From contig NZ_BONX01000018.1 of assembly GCF_016862935.1 (NCBI RefSeq), positions 328,314 to 392,313 on the forward strand: a DNA stretch of 64,000 bases, in the 5' to 3' direction. Each line of letters opens with the position of its first letter. Positions within the stretch are counted from its first letter, which is position 1. Below are positions 7,148-15,089 of this stretch, piece after piece. The notes under the pieces are model-generated. The model was given only the letters and a program-made list of their open reading frames with translations, did not search any database and was not told the DNA's origin. The position numbers and the translations under genes are program-made. Source of the DNA: Plantactinospora mayteni (GTDB lineage Bacteria > Actinomycetota > Actinomycetes > Mycobacteriales > Micromonosporaceae).

Positions 7148-8662
7148 GGCGGGTGCCGGGGCGGGTGCCGGCACCTGGCGAGCCTCGCCCGGCTCGGGGC
7201 GGTGCAGGCCGTGCCGGCGGGCCGCCATCCGGACCCGGGCGGTCAGCTCGCGCTGGTATGCCTGCGGCAGGTAGGAGCCCCGGCCGAAGAGGGTCCGGTA
7301 GCGCGGCACCAGGTGCGGGAACTCCCGGGCCAGCCAGCTCGCATACCACTCCCGGGCACCGGGACGCAGGTGCAGCGGCAGCGGGGTGACGCTCACCGCG
7401 CCGGCCGCCGCGATCGCGGCCACCGTCTCCTCGATCGACTCGTCGCCGTCGGTCAGCCCGGGCAGGATCGGGGCCATCAGCACCCCGACCGGAAAGCCGG
7501 CGTCGGTCAGCCGGCGTACCGCGTCGAGCCGGCGCGCCGGGCTGGGCGTACCCGACTCGACGGACCGCCACATCCGCTCGTCGACGAAGCCGATCGACAT
7601 CGAGACGCCGACCCGGGTGACCGTGGCCGCCTCCTGGAGCAGTGGCAGGTCGCGCAGGATCAGGGTGCCCTTGGTCAGGATCGAGAACGGGTTGGCGAAG
7701 TCGCGCAGCGCCGTCAGGATCGGCGGCATCAGCCGGTAGCGCCCCTCGGCCCGCTGGTAGCAGTCGACGTTGCTGCCCATCGCGATGTGTTCGCCGGACC
7801 ACTTCGGCGCCGCCAGCTCGCGGCGGACCAGCTCGCCCGCGTTGACCTTGACGACCACCTTGCTGTCGAAGTCGCGGCCCGCGTCGAGGTCGAGATAGGT
7901 GTGCGTGCCCCGGGCGAAGCAGTTGTGGCTGACCACCCCGTTGGCGACGAAGTCGCCGGTGCCGGTGGTGATGTCGTAGAGCTGGAGCTGCTGGTCGAGC
8001 GGCTCGATCCGGCGGATCCGCAGCGCCGCCCGGCCGCCGAGGATCGTCCCGTCGAGGCCGCCGGCGGGCAGGTCCGCGGGACCGGGCATGGCCCGACCGG
8101 TGCCGACCAGGCTGTCGGTGATCGCCAGGTAGGGCCGGGGCGGCTCGCCGGGCAGCGCGCCGACGACGTGCTTCCAGCCGCGCGGGGTGAGGAACCTGTG
8201 GTCGCCGCTGGCGGTCAGCTCGGTGCCGTCCGCCAGGACGATCCGGTATGCCGGCTTCACCGTCGACCAGTGCGCCAGCACCTCGGTCCGGACGTAGCGC
8301 CGGTGGTTGCCCTGCGCGACGGTGCCGTAGATCTGGTCGCCGATCCGCAGCTCGGCCAGCGGTCGGGTGCGCCCGTCGGCGAGCAGGATCGCCGTGTCGC
8401 CGGCCAGGCAGTAGGCGCAGGCGTGGCTGCACCCCCGGTAGGGGTTGATCGTCCACTGGAACGGCACCCGCGAGGCGCCCGGCACCCGGTTGATGATCGA
8501 CTTGGCCCGTACCTCGTAGAACGTCATGCCGGCGAAGCCGGGGGTGTCGAAGGTGCGGACGGTCGCGCCGGGCAGCGCCAGCGGCAGGGGTGGAGCCGCT
8601 GGCGCTGCCCCCAAAGGGGTCCCGGTGTCGGGGGGAGCCGACGTCAGGTTTTCCCAGCGCAT
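7124..8662 (-). CDS. Rv2578c-family radical SAM protein containing an intein
   Basis: 512-residue precursor from ATG 8662 (MRWENL, matching the family start). The extein is about 349 residues. Radical SAM motif CX3CX2C is CSHACAY followed, after the intein, by CFARGTH. The rest matches Rv2578c: VVVKVNAGELVRREL, GSNVDCYQRAEGRYRLMPPIL, ILTKGTLILRDLPLL, VESGTPSPARRL and GVLMAPILPGLTD. The intein (7922-8410) starts exactly at the third cluster cysteine, so the enzyme can bind its 4Fe-4S cluster only after splicing. ATGs at 8668 and 8671 are alternative starts. A perfect SOS box ends one base upstream of 8671, implying LexA control. Family members are poorly characterised SPL-like radical SAM enzymes; a role in the DNA-damage response is inferred from the box. 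Confidence 0.93.
   Translation of the reverse strand: MRWENLTSAPPDTGTPLGAAPAAPPLPLALPGATVRTFDTPGFAGMTFYEVRAKSIINRVPGASRVPFQWTINPYRGCSHACAYCLAGDTAILLADGRTRPLAELRIGDQIYGTVAQGNHRRYVRTEVLAHWSTVKPAYRIVLADGTELTASGDHRFLTPRGWKHVVGALPGEPPRPYLAITDSLVGTGRAMPGPADLPAGGLDGTILGGRAALRIRRIEPLDQQLQLYDITTGTGDFVANGVVSHNCFARGTHTYLDLDAGRDFDSKVVVKVNAGELVRRELAAPKWSGEHIAMGSNVDCYQRAEGRYRLMPPILTALRDFANPFSILTKGTLILRDLPLLQEAATVTRVGVSMSIGFVDERMWRSVESGTPSPARRLDAVRRLTDAGFPVGVLMAPILPGLTDGDESIEETVAAIAAAGAVSVTPLPLHLRPGAREWYASWLAREFPHLVPRYRTLFGRGSYLPQAYQRELTARVRMAARRHGLHRPEPGEARQVPAPAPAPAVEQLTLL
7922..8410 (-). other. Mini-intein (163 residues), no homing endonuclease
   Basis: Begins with Cys1 (CLAGDTAILLADG, block A), has block B-like ASGDHRFLTPRGW, block F-like LYDITTGTGDFVANG and block G VVSHN followed by extein Cys+1. 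Terminal His-Asn and Cys+1 are the standard splicing residues, so it should be active. No LAGLIDADG pair is present; only about 50 residues separate the B and F regions, so the endonuclease is absent. The residue three before the block B His is Ser rather than the commoner Thr. Confidence 0.93.
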
Positions 8663-8671
8663 GGCCATCAT

Positions 8672-8687
8672 TCGAACATACGTTCGA
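8672..8687. promoter_or_regulatory. LexA/SOS box
   Basis: TCGAACATACGTTCGA is a perfect palindrome matching the actinobacterial SOS box TCGAAC-N4-GTTCGA. It lies 9 bp before the ATG at 8662 of the radical-SAM gene, so LexA would cover the start of its transcript. Confidence 0.9.
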
Positions 8688-8761
8688 GGCGCCGCGCAAC
8701 CCGCCACCCCAGGGCGCGCCGAAAGGGCGGCGATGGTGGGATCGCGGCTACCGGCCGCCAA

Positions 8762-8803
8762 CTAGCGGGCGTCGGCTAGCGGGCGTCGGCTAGCGGGCGT
8801 CGG
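8762..8803. repeat. 14-bp tandem repeat, three copies, includes stop codon
   Basis: CTAGCGGGCGTCGG occurs three times in direct succession (8762, 8776, 8790). The third copy is the coding 3' end of the LacI-family gene (SDAR plus TAG on the minus strand), and the other two repeat that end, with its stop, downstream. Confidence 0.92.
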
Positions 8804-9818
8804 AGGGTGGGCCGCTGCTCTCCCGGCGGACCAACTCCGCGGCGACGTGTTCGATCTGCGGGGTGTTCAGCGGTTCGGGAGGTTGCAGCGCGAGGGTCAT
8901 CGCCCGGGCTCCCATGTCGGCCAGGGGCAGCCGGATCGTGGTGAGCGCGGGTGTCACGTCCTGGGCGATCGGCATGTCGTCGAAGCCGACCACACTGATC
9001 TGGCCCGGTACGTCGATGCCCCGGGAGCGCAGCAGCGCGAGGGCGCCGATCGCCATCGAGTCGTTCAGCGCGGCGATGGCGGTGACCCCGGGATGGGTGT
9101 CCAGCAGCGTGGCGGTGGCGGTGGCGCCGCCCGAGCGGTCGAAGTCGGCGTAGACGATCTGCCGGGGGGTGAGTTTGTGGCCGTGTTCCCGGGCGGCCCG
9201 ACGCAGCCCGGCGAGCCGATCGGTGGTGGTGGTCAGGTGTCGCGGCCCGGCGACGACCCCGATCCGGGTGTGCCCGAGGCCGTAGAGTTCGGCGCCGACC
9301 AGATGCCCACCCGCCTCGTTGGCCGGGATGACCGCGTGCCCGCTGTGCTCGTGCCGGCCGATCACCGCCACGTGCCCGCCGGTGGACTGGTAGACCCGCA
9401 ACTTGGCGTCGAGGGTGTTGGTGAACTGCTCGTCGTGGTAGCCGGAGCCGGCCAGGATGATCGCGGCGGCCTGGTTGGCCCGGAGCAGCTCGACGTACTC
9501 CAGCTCCTTGTCCGGGTCGCGGTAGGTGTTGCAGATGATGACCAGTCGGCCGTGCTCGGTGGCCACCCGTTGCAGTCCCCGGGTGATCTCCGCGAAGTAC
9601 GGGTCGGAGACGTCGTGCACGATCACCCCGACCGCGCTGCGGTGGTTGCGGGCGAGCTGCTGGGCGTGCGCGTTCGGGACGTACTGCAACTCCTCGACCG
9701 CCGCCAGCACCCGTTCGCGGAGCGCGTCGGTCACCGGTTTCGGGCTGCCGTTGATGATCCGCGACGCGGTGGCGGGTGACACGCCGGCCCGCCGCGCGAC
9801 ATCCGCCAGAGTGGCCAT
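8790..9818 (-). CDS. LacI-family transcriptional regulator
   Basis: 342 residues from ATG 9818 (MATLADVARRAGVS). Residues 1-50 are the LacI helix-turn-helix with hinge (GVSPATASRIINGSPKPVTDALRERVLAAVEELQY region), followed by a periplasmic-binding-protein-like sensor domain (SAVGVIVHDVSDPYFAEITRGL; VVGFDDMPIAQDVTPALTTI). Upstream ATG 9887 is less likely. It is divergent from the dehydrogenase/isomerase operon at 10118; a LacI-type near-palindrome lies between them at 9985-9998, so it most likely represses that operon until a sugar-derived inducer binds. Sugar identity unknown. Confidence 0.9.
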   Translation of the reverse strand: MATLADVARRAGVSPATASRIINGSPKPVTDALRERVLAAVEELQYVPNAHAQQLARNHRSAVGVIVHDVSDPYFAEITRGLQRVATEHGRLVIICNTYRDPDKELEYVELLRANQAAAIILAGSGYHDEQFTNTLDAKLRVYQSTGGHVAVIGRHEHSGHAVIPANEAGGHLVGAELYGLGHTRIGVVAGPRHLTTTTDRLAGLRRAAREHGHKLTPRQIVYADFDRSGGATATATLLDTHPGVTAIAALNDSMAIGALALLRSRGIDVPGQISVVGFDDMPIAQDVTPALTTIRLPLADMGARAMTLALQPPEPLNTPQIEHVAAELVRRESSGPPSDAR

Positions 9819-9984
9819 CGACCCGTCCTTCCCCGGCCGCCCGGTGGCCGGTTGCAGGTGAGGATATCGCGGGGCGGTCCGGGGCATTCATGGCCGTCGC
9901 GGGCCGGGTGGCCCGGGCAACTGGAGATCACCGGGGTGCCGGCAGGCTCTTGCCCGAATCGGAACGGAGTCGGTAGCGTAATCG

Positions 9985-9998
9985 GGAAAGCGCTTACC
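9985..9998. promoter_or_regulatory. Probable LacI-family operator
   Basis: GGAAAGCGCTTACC is a near-perfect palindrome with the central GCGC typical of LacI/GalR-family operators. It lies 120 bp upstream of the dehydrogenase start and about 170 bp from the divergent regulator, consistent with control of both. Confidence 0.7.
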
Positions 9999-10117
9999 GA
10001 CGTACGGCGTGCTCCACCGCGACCATCGCGCGCCAGGACGAATCCCACCGCTCCACGTACCCCCGCGCGCTCGACGAGTGGCACCCGCGGATCAGCCAGC
10101 CTGAGGAGGCGACGTAC

Positions 10118-11296
10118 ATGGGCCGTACCACGATCGGCATCGTGCTCAACGGCGTGACCGGCCGGATGGGCTACCGGCAGCACCTGGTCCGGTCACTGCT
10201 CGCGATCCGGGAGCAGGGCGGGCTGGCGCTGCCCGACGGCCGCCGACTCTGGCCCGAACCGATCCTGGTCGGCCGCAGCGAAGCCAAACTCCGGGAGATC
10301 GCCGAGCGGCACGGGCTGACCGAGTGGACCACCGACCTGCGCGCCGCGCTGGCCCGCCCGGACGTGCAGATCTACTTCGACTCGCAGGTCACCGCCCAGC
10401 GGGAGAAGGCGCTGAAGCTGGCGATCGAGGCCGGCAAGCACATCTACACCGAGAAGCCGACCGCCGAGGACCTCTCCGGCGCGATCGAGCTGGCCCGGCT
10501 CGCCGACGAGGCCGGCATCAAGCACGGCGCGGTGCAGGACAAGCTCTTCCTGCCCGGCCTGCGCAAGCTCGACCGGCTGGTCAAGGCCGGCTTCTTCGGC
10601 CGCATCCTCTCGGTACGCGGCGAGTTCGGCTACTGGGTCTTCGAGGGTGACTGGCAGGCGGCGCAGCGGCCGTCCTGGAACTACCGGGCCGCCGACGGCG
10701 GCGGCATCACCGTCGACATGTTCCCGCACTGGCACTACGTGCTGGAGCAGATCTTCGGCCGGGTGGCGGCGGTGACCGCGCACGTCACCACGCATATCCC
10801 GCAGCGGTGGGACGAGGCCGGCGAGCGCTACGACGCCACCGCCGACGACGCCGCGTACGGCATCTTCGAGATCGAGCGGCCGGGCCAGTCGGGCCGGATC
10901 GTGGCCCAGATCAACTCCTCCTGGTCGGTTCGGGTCTACCGGGACGAGCTGGTCGAGTTCCAGGTCGACGGCACCGAGGGCAGTGCGGTGGCCGGGCTGC
11001 GCAACTGCCGGATCCAGCACCGCGCCGCCACCCCCAAGCCGGTGTGGAACCCGGACCTGCCGGCGACCGAGGACTTCCGGTCACAGTGGCAGGTCGTACC
11101 GGACAACGAGGAGTTCGACAACGCCTTCAAGGCGCAGTGGGAGCTGTTCCTCCGGCACGTGGTCGCCGACGAGCCGTACAGCTGGGACCTGTGGTCGGGT
11201 GCCCGGGGCGTACAGCTTGCCGAGCTTGGCCTCGCCTCCGCCCGGGACGGCCGGCGCATCGAGATCCCCGCCCTCGACGGCGAGCCGGCCCGGTGA
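10118..11296 (+). CDS. Gfo/Idh/MocA-family sugar dehydrogenase
   Basis: 392 residues, ATG 10118 preceded by GAGGAGG at good spacing. The N-terminal Rossmann domain begins TIGIVLNGVTGRMGY (an unusual glycine pattern), followed by the family's EKPTAEDLSGAIELA motif with the conserved Lys, and a C-terminal GFO_IDH_MocA_C domain with DMFPHWHYVLEQIFGRV, carrying the catalytic-type D-xxx-H arrangement. Expected role: NAD(P)-dependent oxidation of a sugar or inositol derivative. The stop overlaps the GTG of the isomerase gene, so both are made together under the upstream LacI regulator. Confidence 0.9.
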   Translation: MGRTTIGIVLNGVTGRMGYRQHLVRSLLAIREQGGLALPDGRRLWPEPILVGRSEAKLREIAERHGLTEWTTDLRAALARPDVQIYFDSQVTAQREKALKLAIEAGKHIYTEKPTAEDLSGAIELARLADEAGIKHGAVQDKLFLPGLRKLDRLVKAGFFGRILSVRGEFGYWVFEGDWQAAQRPSWNYRAADGGGITVDMFPHWHYVLEQIFGRVAAVTAHVTTHIPQRWDEAGERYDATADDAAYGIFEIERPGQSGRIVAQINSSWSVRVYRDELVEFQVDGTEGSAVAGLRNCRIQHRAATPKPVWNPDLPATEDFRSQWQVVPDNEEFDNAFKAQWELFLRHVVADEPYSWDLWSGARGVQLAELGLASARDGRRIEIPALDGEPAR

Positions 11297-12108
11297 GTGC
11301 CGTCCGGGAGCGGTTCTCGTTCAACCAGGCCACCGCCAAGTACTGGCCGATTCCCGACCTGGTCACCGGCTGCCTGGCGGCCGGGGTGACCCAGGTCGGA
11401 CTCTGGCGGGAGGAGACCCTCGCGCACGGCCTGGACAAGACCGCCACGCTGATCCGCGAGTCCGGGCTCGCGGTCACCTCACTGTGCCGGGGTGGTTTCT
11501 TCCAGACCCCCGACTGGTACGACGAGAACCGCCGGGCGATCGACGAGGCCGCCACCCTCGGGGCGCCGGTGCTGGTGCTGGTCTCCGGCGGGTTGCCGGA
11601 CGGCAGCCGGGACGTGGACGCGGCCCGAGCGCACGTCGGCGAGGCGATCGGCGAGCTGGTGCCGCACGCCCGGGCCGCCGGGGTACGGCTGGCGATCGAG
11701 CCCCTGCACCCGATGTACTGCTCCGACCGCTGCGTCGTCTCCAGCCTCGGCCAGGCGCTGGACCTGGCCGCGCCGCATCCCGCCGAGACGGTCGGGGTGG
11801 TGGTGGACACCTACCACATCTGGTGGGACGACCAGGTCTGGGCGCAGATCGCCCGGGCCGGCCGGGAGGACCGGATCGCCTGCTTCCAGGTCGCCGACTG
11901 GGCCACCCCGTTGCCCGAGGGGGTGCTGCTCGGCCGCGCCCTGCCCGGCGACGGCTGCGTGGAACTGCGCCGGTTCCGGGCGGCGGTGGACGCCGCCGGC
12001 TACCAGGGGCCGATCGAGGTCGAGGTCTTCAACGCCGACGTGTGGGCCAGGCCCGGACCGGAGATCCTGGACCGTACCCTCTCGGGTTATCTCGCCCACG
12101 TGGATTAG
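11293..12108 (+). CDS. Sugar phosphate isomerase/epimerase (xylose-isomerase-like TIM barrel)
   Basis: 271 residues from GTG 11293, overlapping the upstream stop by 4 bp. The fold is the AP-endonuclease-2/xylose-isomerase-like barrel: GVTQVGLWREE, AGVRLAIEPLHPMYCSDRCVVSS (metal ligand Glu in IEPLH), VGVVVDTYHIWWD (Asp/His ligands) and GPIEVEVFN (Glu ligand). The metal-binding set appears complete. With the coupled dehydrogenase it probably converts an oxidised sugar or inositol intermediate; no transporter or kinase is adjacent, so the pathway cannot be named. Confidence 0.88.
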   Translation: MSAVRERFSFNQATAKYWPIPDLVTGCLAAGVTQVGLWREETLAHGLDKTATLIRESGLAVTSLCRGGFFQTPDWYDENRRAIDEAATLGAPVLVLVSGGLPDGSRDVDAARAHVGEAIGELVPHARAAGVRLAIEPLHPMYCSDRCVVSSLGQALDLAAPHPAETVGVVVDTYHIWWDDQVWAQIARAGREDRIACFQVADWATPLPEGVLLGRALPGDGCVELRRFRAAVDAAGYQGPIEVEVFNADVWARPGPEILDRTLSGYLAHVD

Positions 12109-12141
12109 CCGGCACCGTCGCCCGGGGGGAAACTGGTGACC

Positions 12142-12549
12142 ATGGACCAGCCCACCTTCGTGTACGACGGCGACTGTGCCTTCTGCACCACCTGCGCCGA
12201 GTTCATCGGCCGGCGGATCCCGACCGGGGCCAGCGTGCTGCCCTGGCAGTTCGCCGACCTCGACGCGCTCGGGCTGACCGTCGCGCAGTGCGAGGAGGCG
12301 GTCTGGTGGGTCGGCACCGACGGTGTACGCGTCGCCGGCCCGGACGCGATCGCCCGGTTGCTCGGCGCGAGCCGCCCCGGCTGGCGGCTGCTCGGCGCCG
12401 GCCTCCGCCTGCCCCCGGTACGCCTGCTCGCCTGGCCGGCGTACCGCTGGGTGGCCCGCAACCGACACCGCCTGCCGGGCGGTACGGCCGCCTGCTCGCT
12501 GCCACAGGCGACCCGGGACCGGCTCTACGGCACAGCCGGCGACGGCTGA
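12142..12549 (+). CDS. DCC-family thiol-disulfide oxidoreductase-like protein (DUF393)
   Basis: About 135 residues. It starts FVYDGDCAFCTTCAEFI, the DxxCxxC motif that names the DCC family, with a second Cys pair. Start: ATG 12142, with GTG 12136 in frame two codons upstream. It is convergent with, and overlaps by 25 bp, an HTTM-family membrane protein; DCC and HTTM domains are often neighbours or fused, suggesting joint action in a redox or vitamin-K-carboxylase-like membrane process (inference). Confidence 0.87.
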   Translation: MDQPTFVYDGDCAFCTTCAEFIGRRIPTGASVLPWQFADLDALGLTVAQCEEAVWWVGTDGVRVAGPDAIARLLGASRPGWRLLGAGLRLPPVRLLAWPAYRWVARNRHRLPGGTAACSLPQATRDRLYGTAGDG

Positions 12550-13526
12550 GTCGGAGGCGGCTCCGTCGACTGCCCGACGGCCGGCTCTGTCGTCCTCGTC
12601 TGCCCGACGGGCGGCTCGGTCGTCCGGACCGGTTCGGCGTCCGGCCCGCCACGTTCGGCGTCCGGCCCGTCGCGCCGGCCGGTCAGCCGGCGCAGCCGCT
12701 CGACCGGGCGGAGTCGCTCCAGCGCCAGGAAGCTGGTCATCGCCACCAGGTGCGGGGCGAACGAGATGGTGATGGTGGCGATGGTGACCAGGTGGAACGA
12801 GTAGAAGAACGCCACCACGGCCTGCCGCCAGCGCGGTGACACCACGAACACCAGCGGGCTGAGCAGCTCGAACGCGACGATGCCGAACTGTGCCGCGATC
12901 AGCAGGTACGGCACCTGGGCGATCAGGTCGGCCAGCTCCGTACCACGCCGGATGATCGCCCGGGCCAGCACGGAGCCGGTCATCCACCCCAGCCCGCCGA
13001 ACCGGAGTTTGGCCCAGGCGGCCAGGAAGTAGGTGCAGACCACGGCGATCTGGGTGACCCGCAGCGCCCAGCCGGCCGCCTCGCTCCCGGTGCGGTCGCC
13101 GTGCCGGGCCCGCCCCACCGTCGGCAGCACGGCCAGCGCCACCAGGAAGGCGAACCGGTCGTGGTCCACCTTCCCGTAGCTCATCGCGATGACCATCCAC
13201 TCGAAATAGAGCACGAAGACGGCCCAGCCGAGCGCCCGGGGCGCCCGCCCGGTCGCGGCGGCGAGCGCGAGCAGCAGCAGCGCCCAGAAGAGGACGTTGA
13301 CCAGCACCGGGTTCGGGGTCGGCAGCGGCAGCAGCCGGCCGACGAAGAGCGGCTGGTACAGCTCGCCGGGGATGCTGGCCTTGTCGCGTACCCAGGGCGT
13401 GAAGACCAGCAGGTCCGCCGCGACGAAGAGGTAGACCAGGGTACGGAAGGCGGCCACCCGGGCCCGGGGCACCGGCTCGGTCAGCCAGCCCGACACGGCG
13501 GTACCGATCCGTCTCGACGCGGTCAC
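12525..13526 (-). CDS. HTTM-domain membrane protein
   Basis: 333 residues from GTG 13526. Multiple membrane segments and the HTTM (horizontally transferred transmembrane, vitamin-K-dependent gamma-carboxylase-related) pattern are seen: FRTLVYLFVAADLLVF, SYGKVDHDRFAFLVALAVLP, LRVTQIAVVCTYFLAAWAKL and FYSFHLVTIATITISFAPHL. The last 60 residues are a hydrophilic tail with short repeats (GPDAERGGPDAEP and TTEPPVGQ units). The GTG overlaps the stop of the small upstream gene, forming a two-gene operon. Carboxylase activity is not established for bacterial HTTM proteins. Confidence 0.85.
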   Translation of the reverse strand: MTASRRIGTAVSGWLTEPVPRARVAAFRTLVYLFVAADLLVFTPWVRDKASIPGELYQPLFVGRLLPLPTPNPVLVNVLFWALLLLALAAATGRAPRALGWAVFVLYFEWMVIAMSYGKVDHDRFAFLVALAVLPTVGRARHGDRTGSEAAGWALRVTQIAVVCTYFLAAWAKLRFGGLGWMTGSVLARAIIRRGTELADLIAQVPYLLIAAQFGIVAFELLSPLVFVVSPRWRQAVVAFFYSFHLVTIATITISFAPHLVAMTSFLALERLRPVERLRRLTGRRDGPDAERGGPDAEPVRTTEPPVGQTRTTEPAVGQSTEPPPTQPSPAVP

Positions 13527-13960
13527 GGGGCCTCCCACCGGACCACCGTCTCGTCGACCGCGTTGCCGGTCGGTCGGCCATCCGTGATGCCGTACCAGCG
13601 GATCACGATGCGTACCTCGACGATCGGCGGTGCGCCGGGGTGCCGTTCGGCGTACGCGTCGGCGACCTGGCGCAGCAGGGTCGGGTCGGCCTCGTACCGG
13701 CTCTGCTGGCCCTCGATCTCGGCCCGCCGGATGCCGGTGCTCTCCTCGCCGAGCCCGACCACCGTCCCGGTGGCGTCGACTCCCTCGATCCGGGTGTCCG
13801 GGGCGGGGTCGTCCGGCGGGTTGGAGCCGGCGTACATCCGGAACGGGCCGAACGGGAAGTGGTCGTCCTGGCCCCAGAGGGTGCCGGCGAGTAACACCGC
13901 GCCGGCCAGCAGGGTGAGGCCCACCCGGAGATTCCGGCCCCGCCTCGGCAACGCGTCCAT
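13523..13960 (-). CDS. Membrane-anchored protein coupled to HTTM gene
   Basis: 145 residues. A basic N-terminus (MDALPRRGRNLR) precedes one membrane segment (VGLTLLAGAVLLAGTLW), and the rest is extracytoplasmic with QDDHFPFGPFRMYAGSNPPDD and a C-terminal VEVRIVIRWYGITDGRP segment. It overlaps the HTTM gene by four bases, so a joint function is likely. I do not recognise a named domain; the FPFGPFRMY motif is seen next to HTTM genes in relatives, as far as I recall. Confidence 0.8.
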   Translation of the reverse strand: MDALPRRGRNLRVGLTLLAGAVLLAGTLWGQDDHFPFGPFRMYAGSNPPDDPAPDTRIEGVDATGTVVGLGEESTGIRRAEIEGQQSRYEADPTLLRQVADAYAERHPGAPPIVEVRIVIRWYGITDGRPTGNAVDETVVRWEAP

Positions 13961-14033
13961 CGGTTCGAGACCTTACGCGGTACCCGCAAGTCCCGGGCGC
14001 CGTCGGTCCGGTGCCGCCGACCCGGCGGAGACG

Positions 14034-14070
14034 GCTCCGGCCGGACACCGATGTGGTGTCCGGCCGGAGC
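14034..14070 (-). terminator. Hairpin terminator downstream of thioredoxin
   Basis: GCTCCGGCCGGACACC and its exact reverse complement form a 16-bp perfect stem with a 5-nt loop, 26 bp past the thioredoxin stop. There is no U-tract, as is common in actinomycetes. Confidence 0.85.
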
Positions 14071-14095
14071 GCGGTCGTTACGAGGTGGAAGAGGT

Positions 14096-14458
14096 TCAGT
14101 GGCTGTGCTCGGCGAGCTGCTTGCGTACGTCGTCCATGTCGAGCGCCTGCACCTGCTCGATCAGCGATTCCAGCGCCGACTCCGGCAGGGCGCCCGGCTG
14201 GGCGAAGACGATCACACCGTCCCGGATCGCCATGATCGTGGGGATGGACCGGATGTCGAACTTCGCGGCGATCTCCTGCTGCGCCTCGGTGTCGACCTTG
14301 CCGTAGACGATCTCCTGGTGCTTCTCCGAGGACCGCTCGTACACCGGCGCGAACCGCTTGCACGGGCCACACCAGTCCGCCCAGAAGTCCACCAGCACGA
14401 TGCCCGGTTGCTCGGTCACCTCATCGAAGTTGGCTGTGGTCAGCTCAACGGTCGCCAT
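14096..14458 (-). CDS. trxA: Thioredoxin
   Basis: 120 residues, one thioredoxin domain with active site WCGPC (Trp29-Cys33) and cis-Pro in IRSIPTIM. No signal peptide, so a cytoplasmic protein-disulfide reductant expected to be reduced by thioredoxin reductase encoded elsewhere. The C-terminus is slightly longer than E. coli TrxA and acidic (MDDVRKQLAEHSH). The gene stands alone, with a long upstream region and a strong hairpin downstream. Which thioredoxin paralogue of the organism this is cannot be told from the window. Confidence 0.95.
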   Translation of the reverse strand: MATVELTTANFDEVTEQPGIVLVDFWADWCGPCKRFAPVYERSSEKHQEIVYGKVDTEAQQEIAAKFDIRSIPTIMAIRDGVIVFAQPGALPESALESLIEQVQALDMDDVRKQLAEHSH

Positions 14459-15089
14459 TGATCACTCCGATCACCGCAATTGGCCTTACGACAGGGGAAC
14501 CCACCCGGCCTCCTCGGAATTCCCCGGCACCACGGGTTGAAACGGTCATCGTGTGCCGGCTCACGTTCCGGCCCGGCATCGATGCGGGTTGGTGATCCAG
14601 CCGGCCTGGAAGTGAAACACCGGTGACATAGTTCGGTGACCGGTAGTTATGGGAGCGTTTCCACGCTTCTCGCTGGCCAGCCCCGGTCTGATCGGGAAAC
14701 TTGCCGGTTGGCAAGCGGAAACAGGTGACATAACGGATGCCTGGGTGCGTACAGCCGTTCACATTCAGTAACATTACAAAAAGGTAACTGTGACCCCGAT
14801 CTCGTGGCGGACTCTTCTGTCGACCGGGTCGGGTCGGGCAGAATCTTTCCCATCAGAGCGTGGGCGGCGGGTGCCGGGGAGGGCCCCGCCGCTCATTGCG
14901 TCCGGGGTCGGTTTCCTCCGCCCGGCACACCTCTTTAATCAGCGCTGAGGGCTCCGCGTGTCGGGTCGGTGACGACGGCACGTGGGTCGCGCCCGCCGGG
15001 GTCGAGCGATGGCGACACCAGCACTACCGCTTTTCGGGCGGAAACGGGCCTTCCGCCTATCGGCGGCTTATGCTGAGCCGGGAGGCGCC
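14459..15089. promoter_or_regulatory. 630-bp intergenic region with paired direct repeats
   Basis: No credible gene on either strand; base composition is noticeably less GC-rich than the surroundings. It contains a repeat GAAACA(CC)GGTGACATA at 14614-14630 and 14718-14732, and two GTAAC boxes at 14768-14772 and 14784-14788. These are probably binding sites and promoters for the divergent thioredoxin gene and the gene at 15090. The GTAAC boxes recall MtrA/BldD-type sites, but the 11-bp spacing is not standard. Confidence 0.5.

Noticed and set aside
7922..8410. LAGLIDADG endonuclease in the intein
   Set aside because: Only about 50 residues separate the splicing blocks and no endonuclease motif pair is present.
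14445..14774. 109-codon minus-strand frame upstream of thioredoxin
   Set aside because: Overlaps the thioredoxin start and the repeated regulatory boxes, lacks a ribosome site and shows no coding bias or domain.
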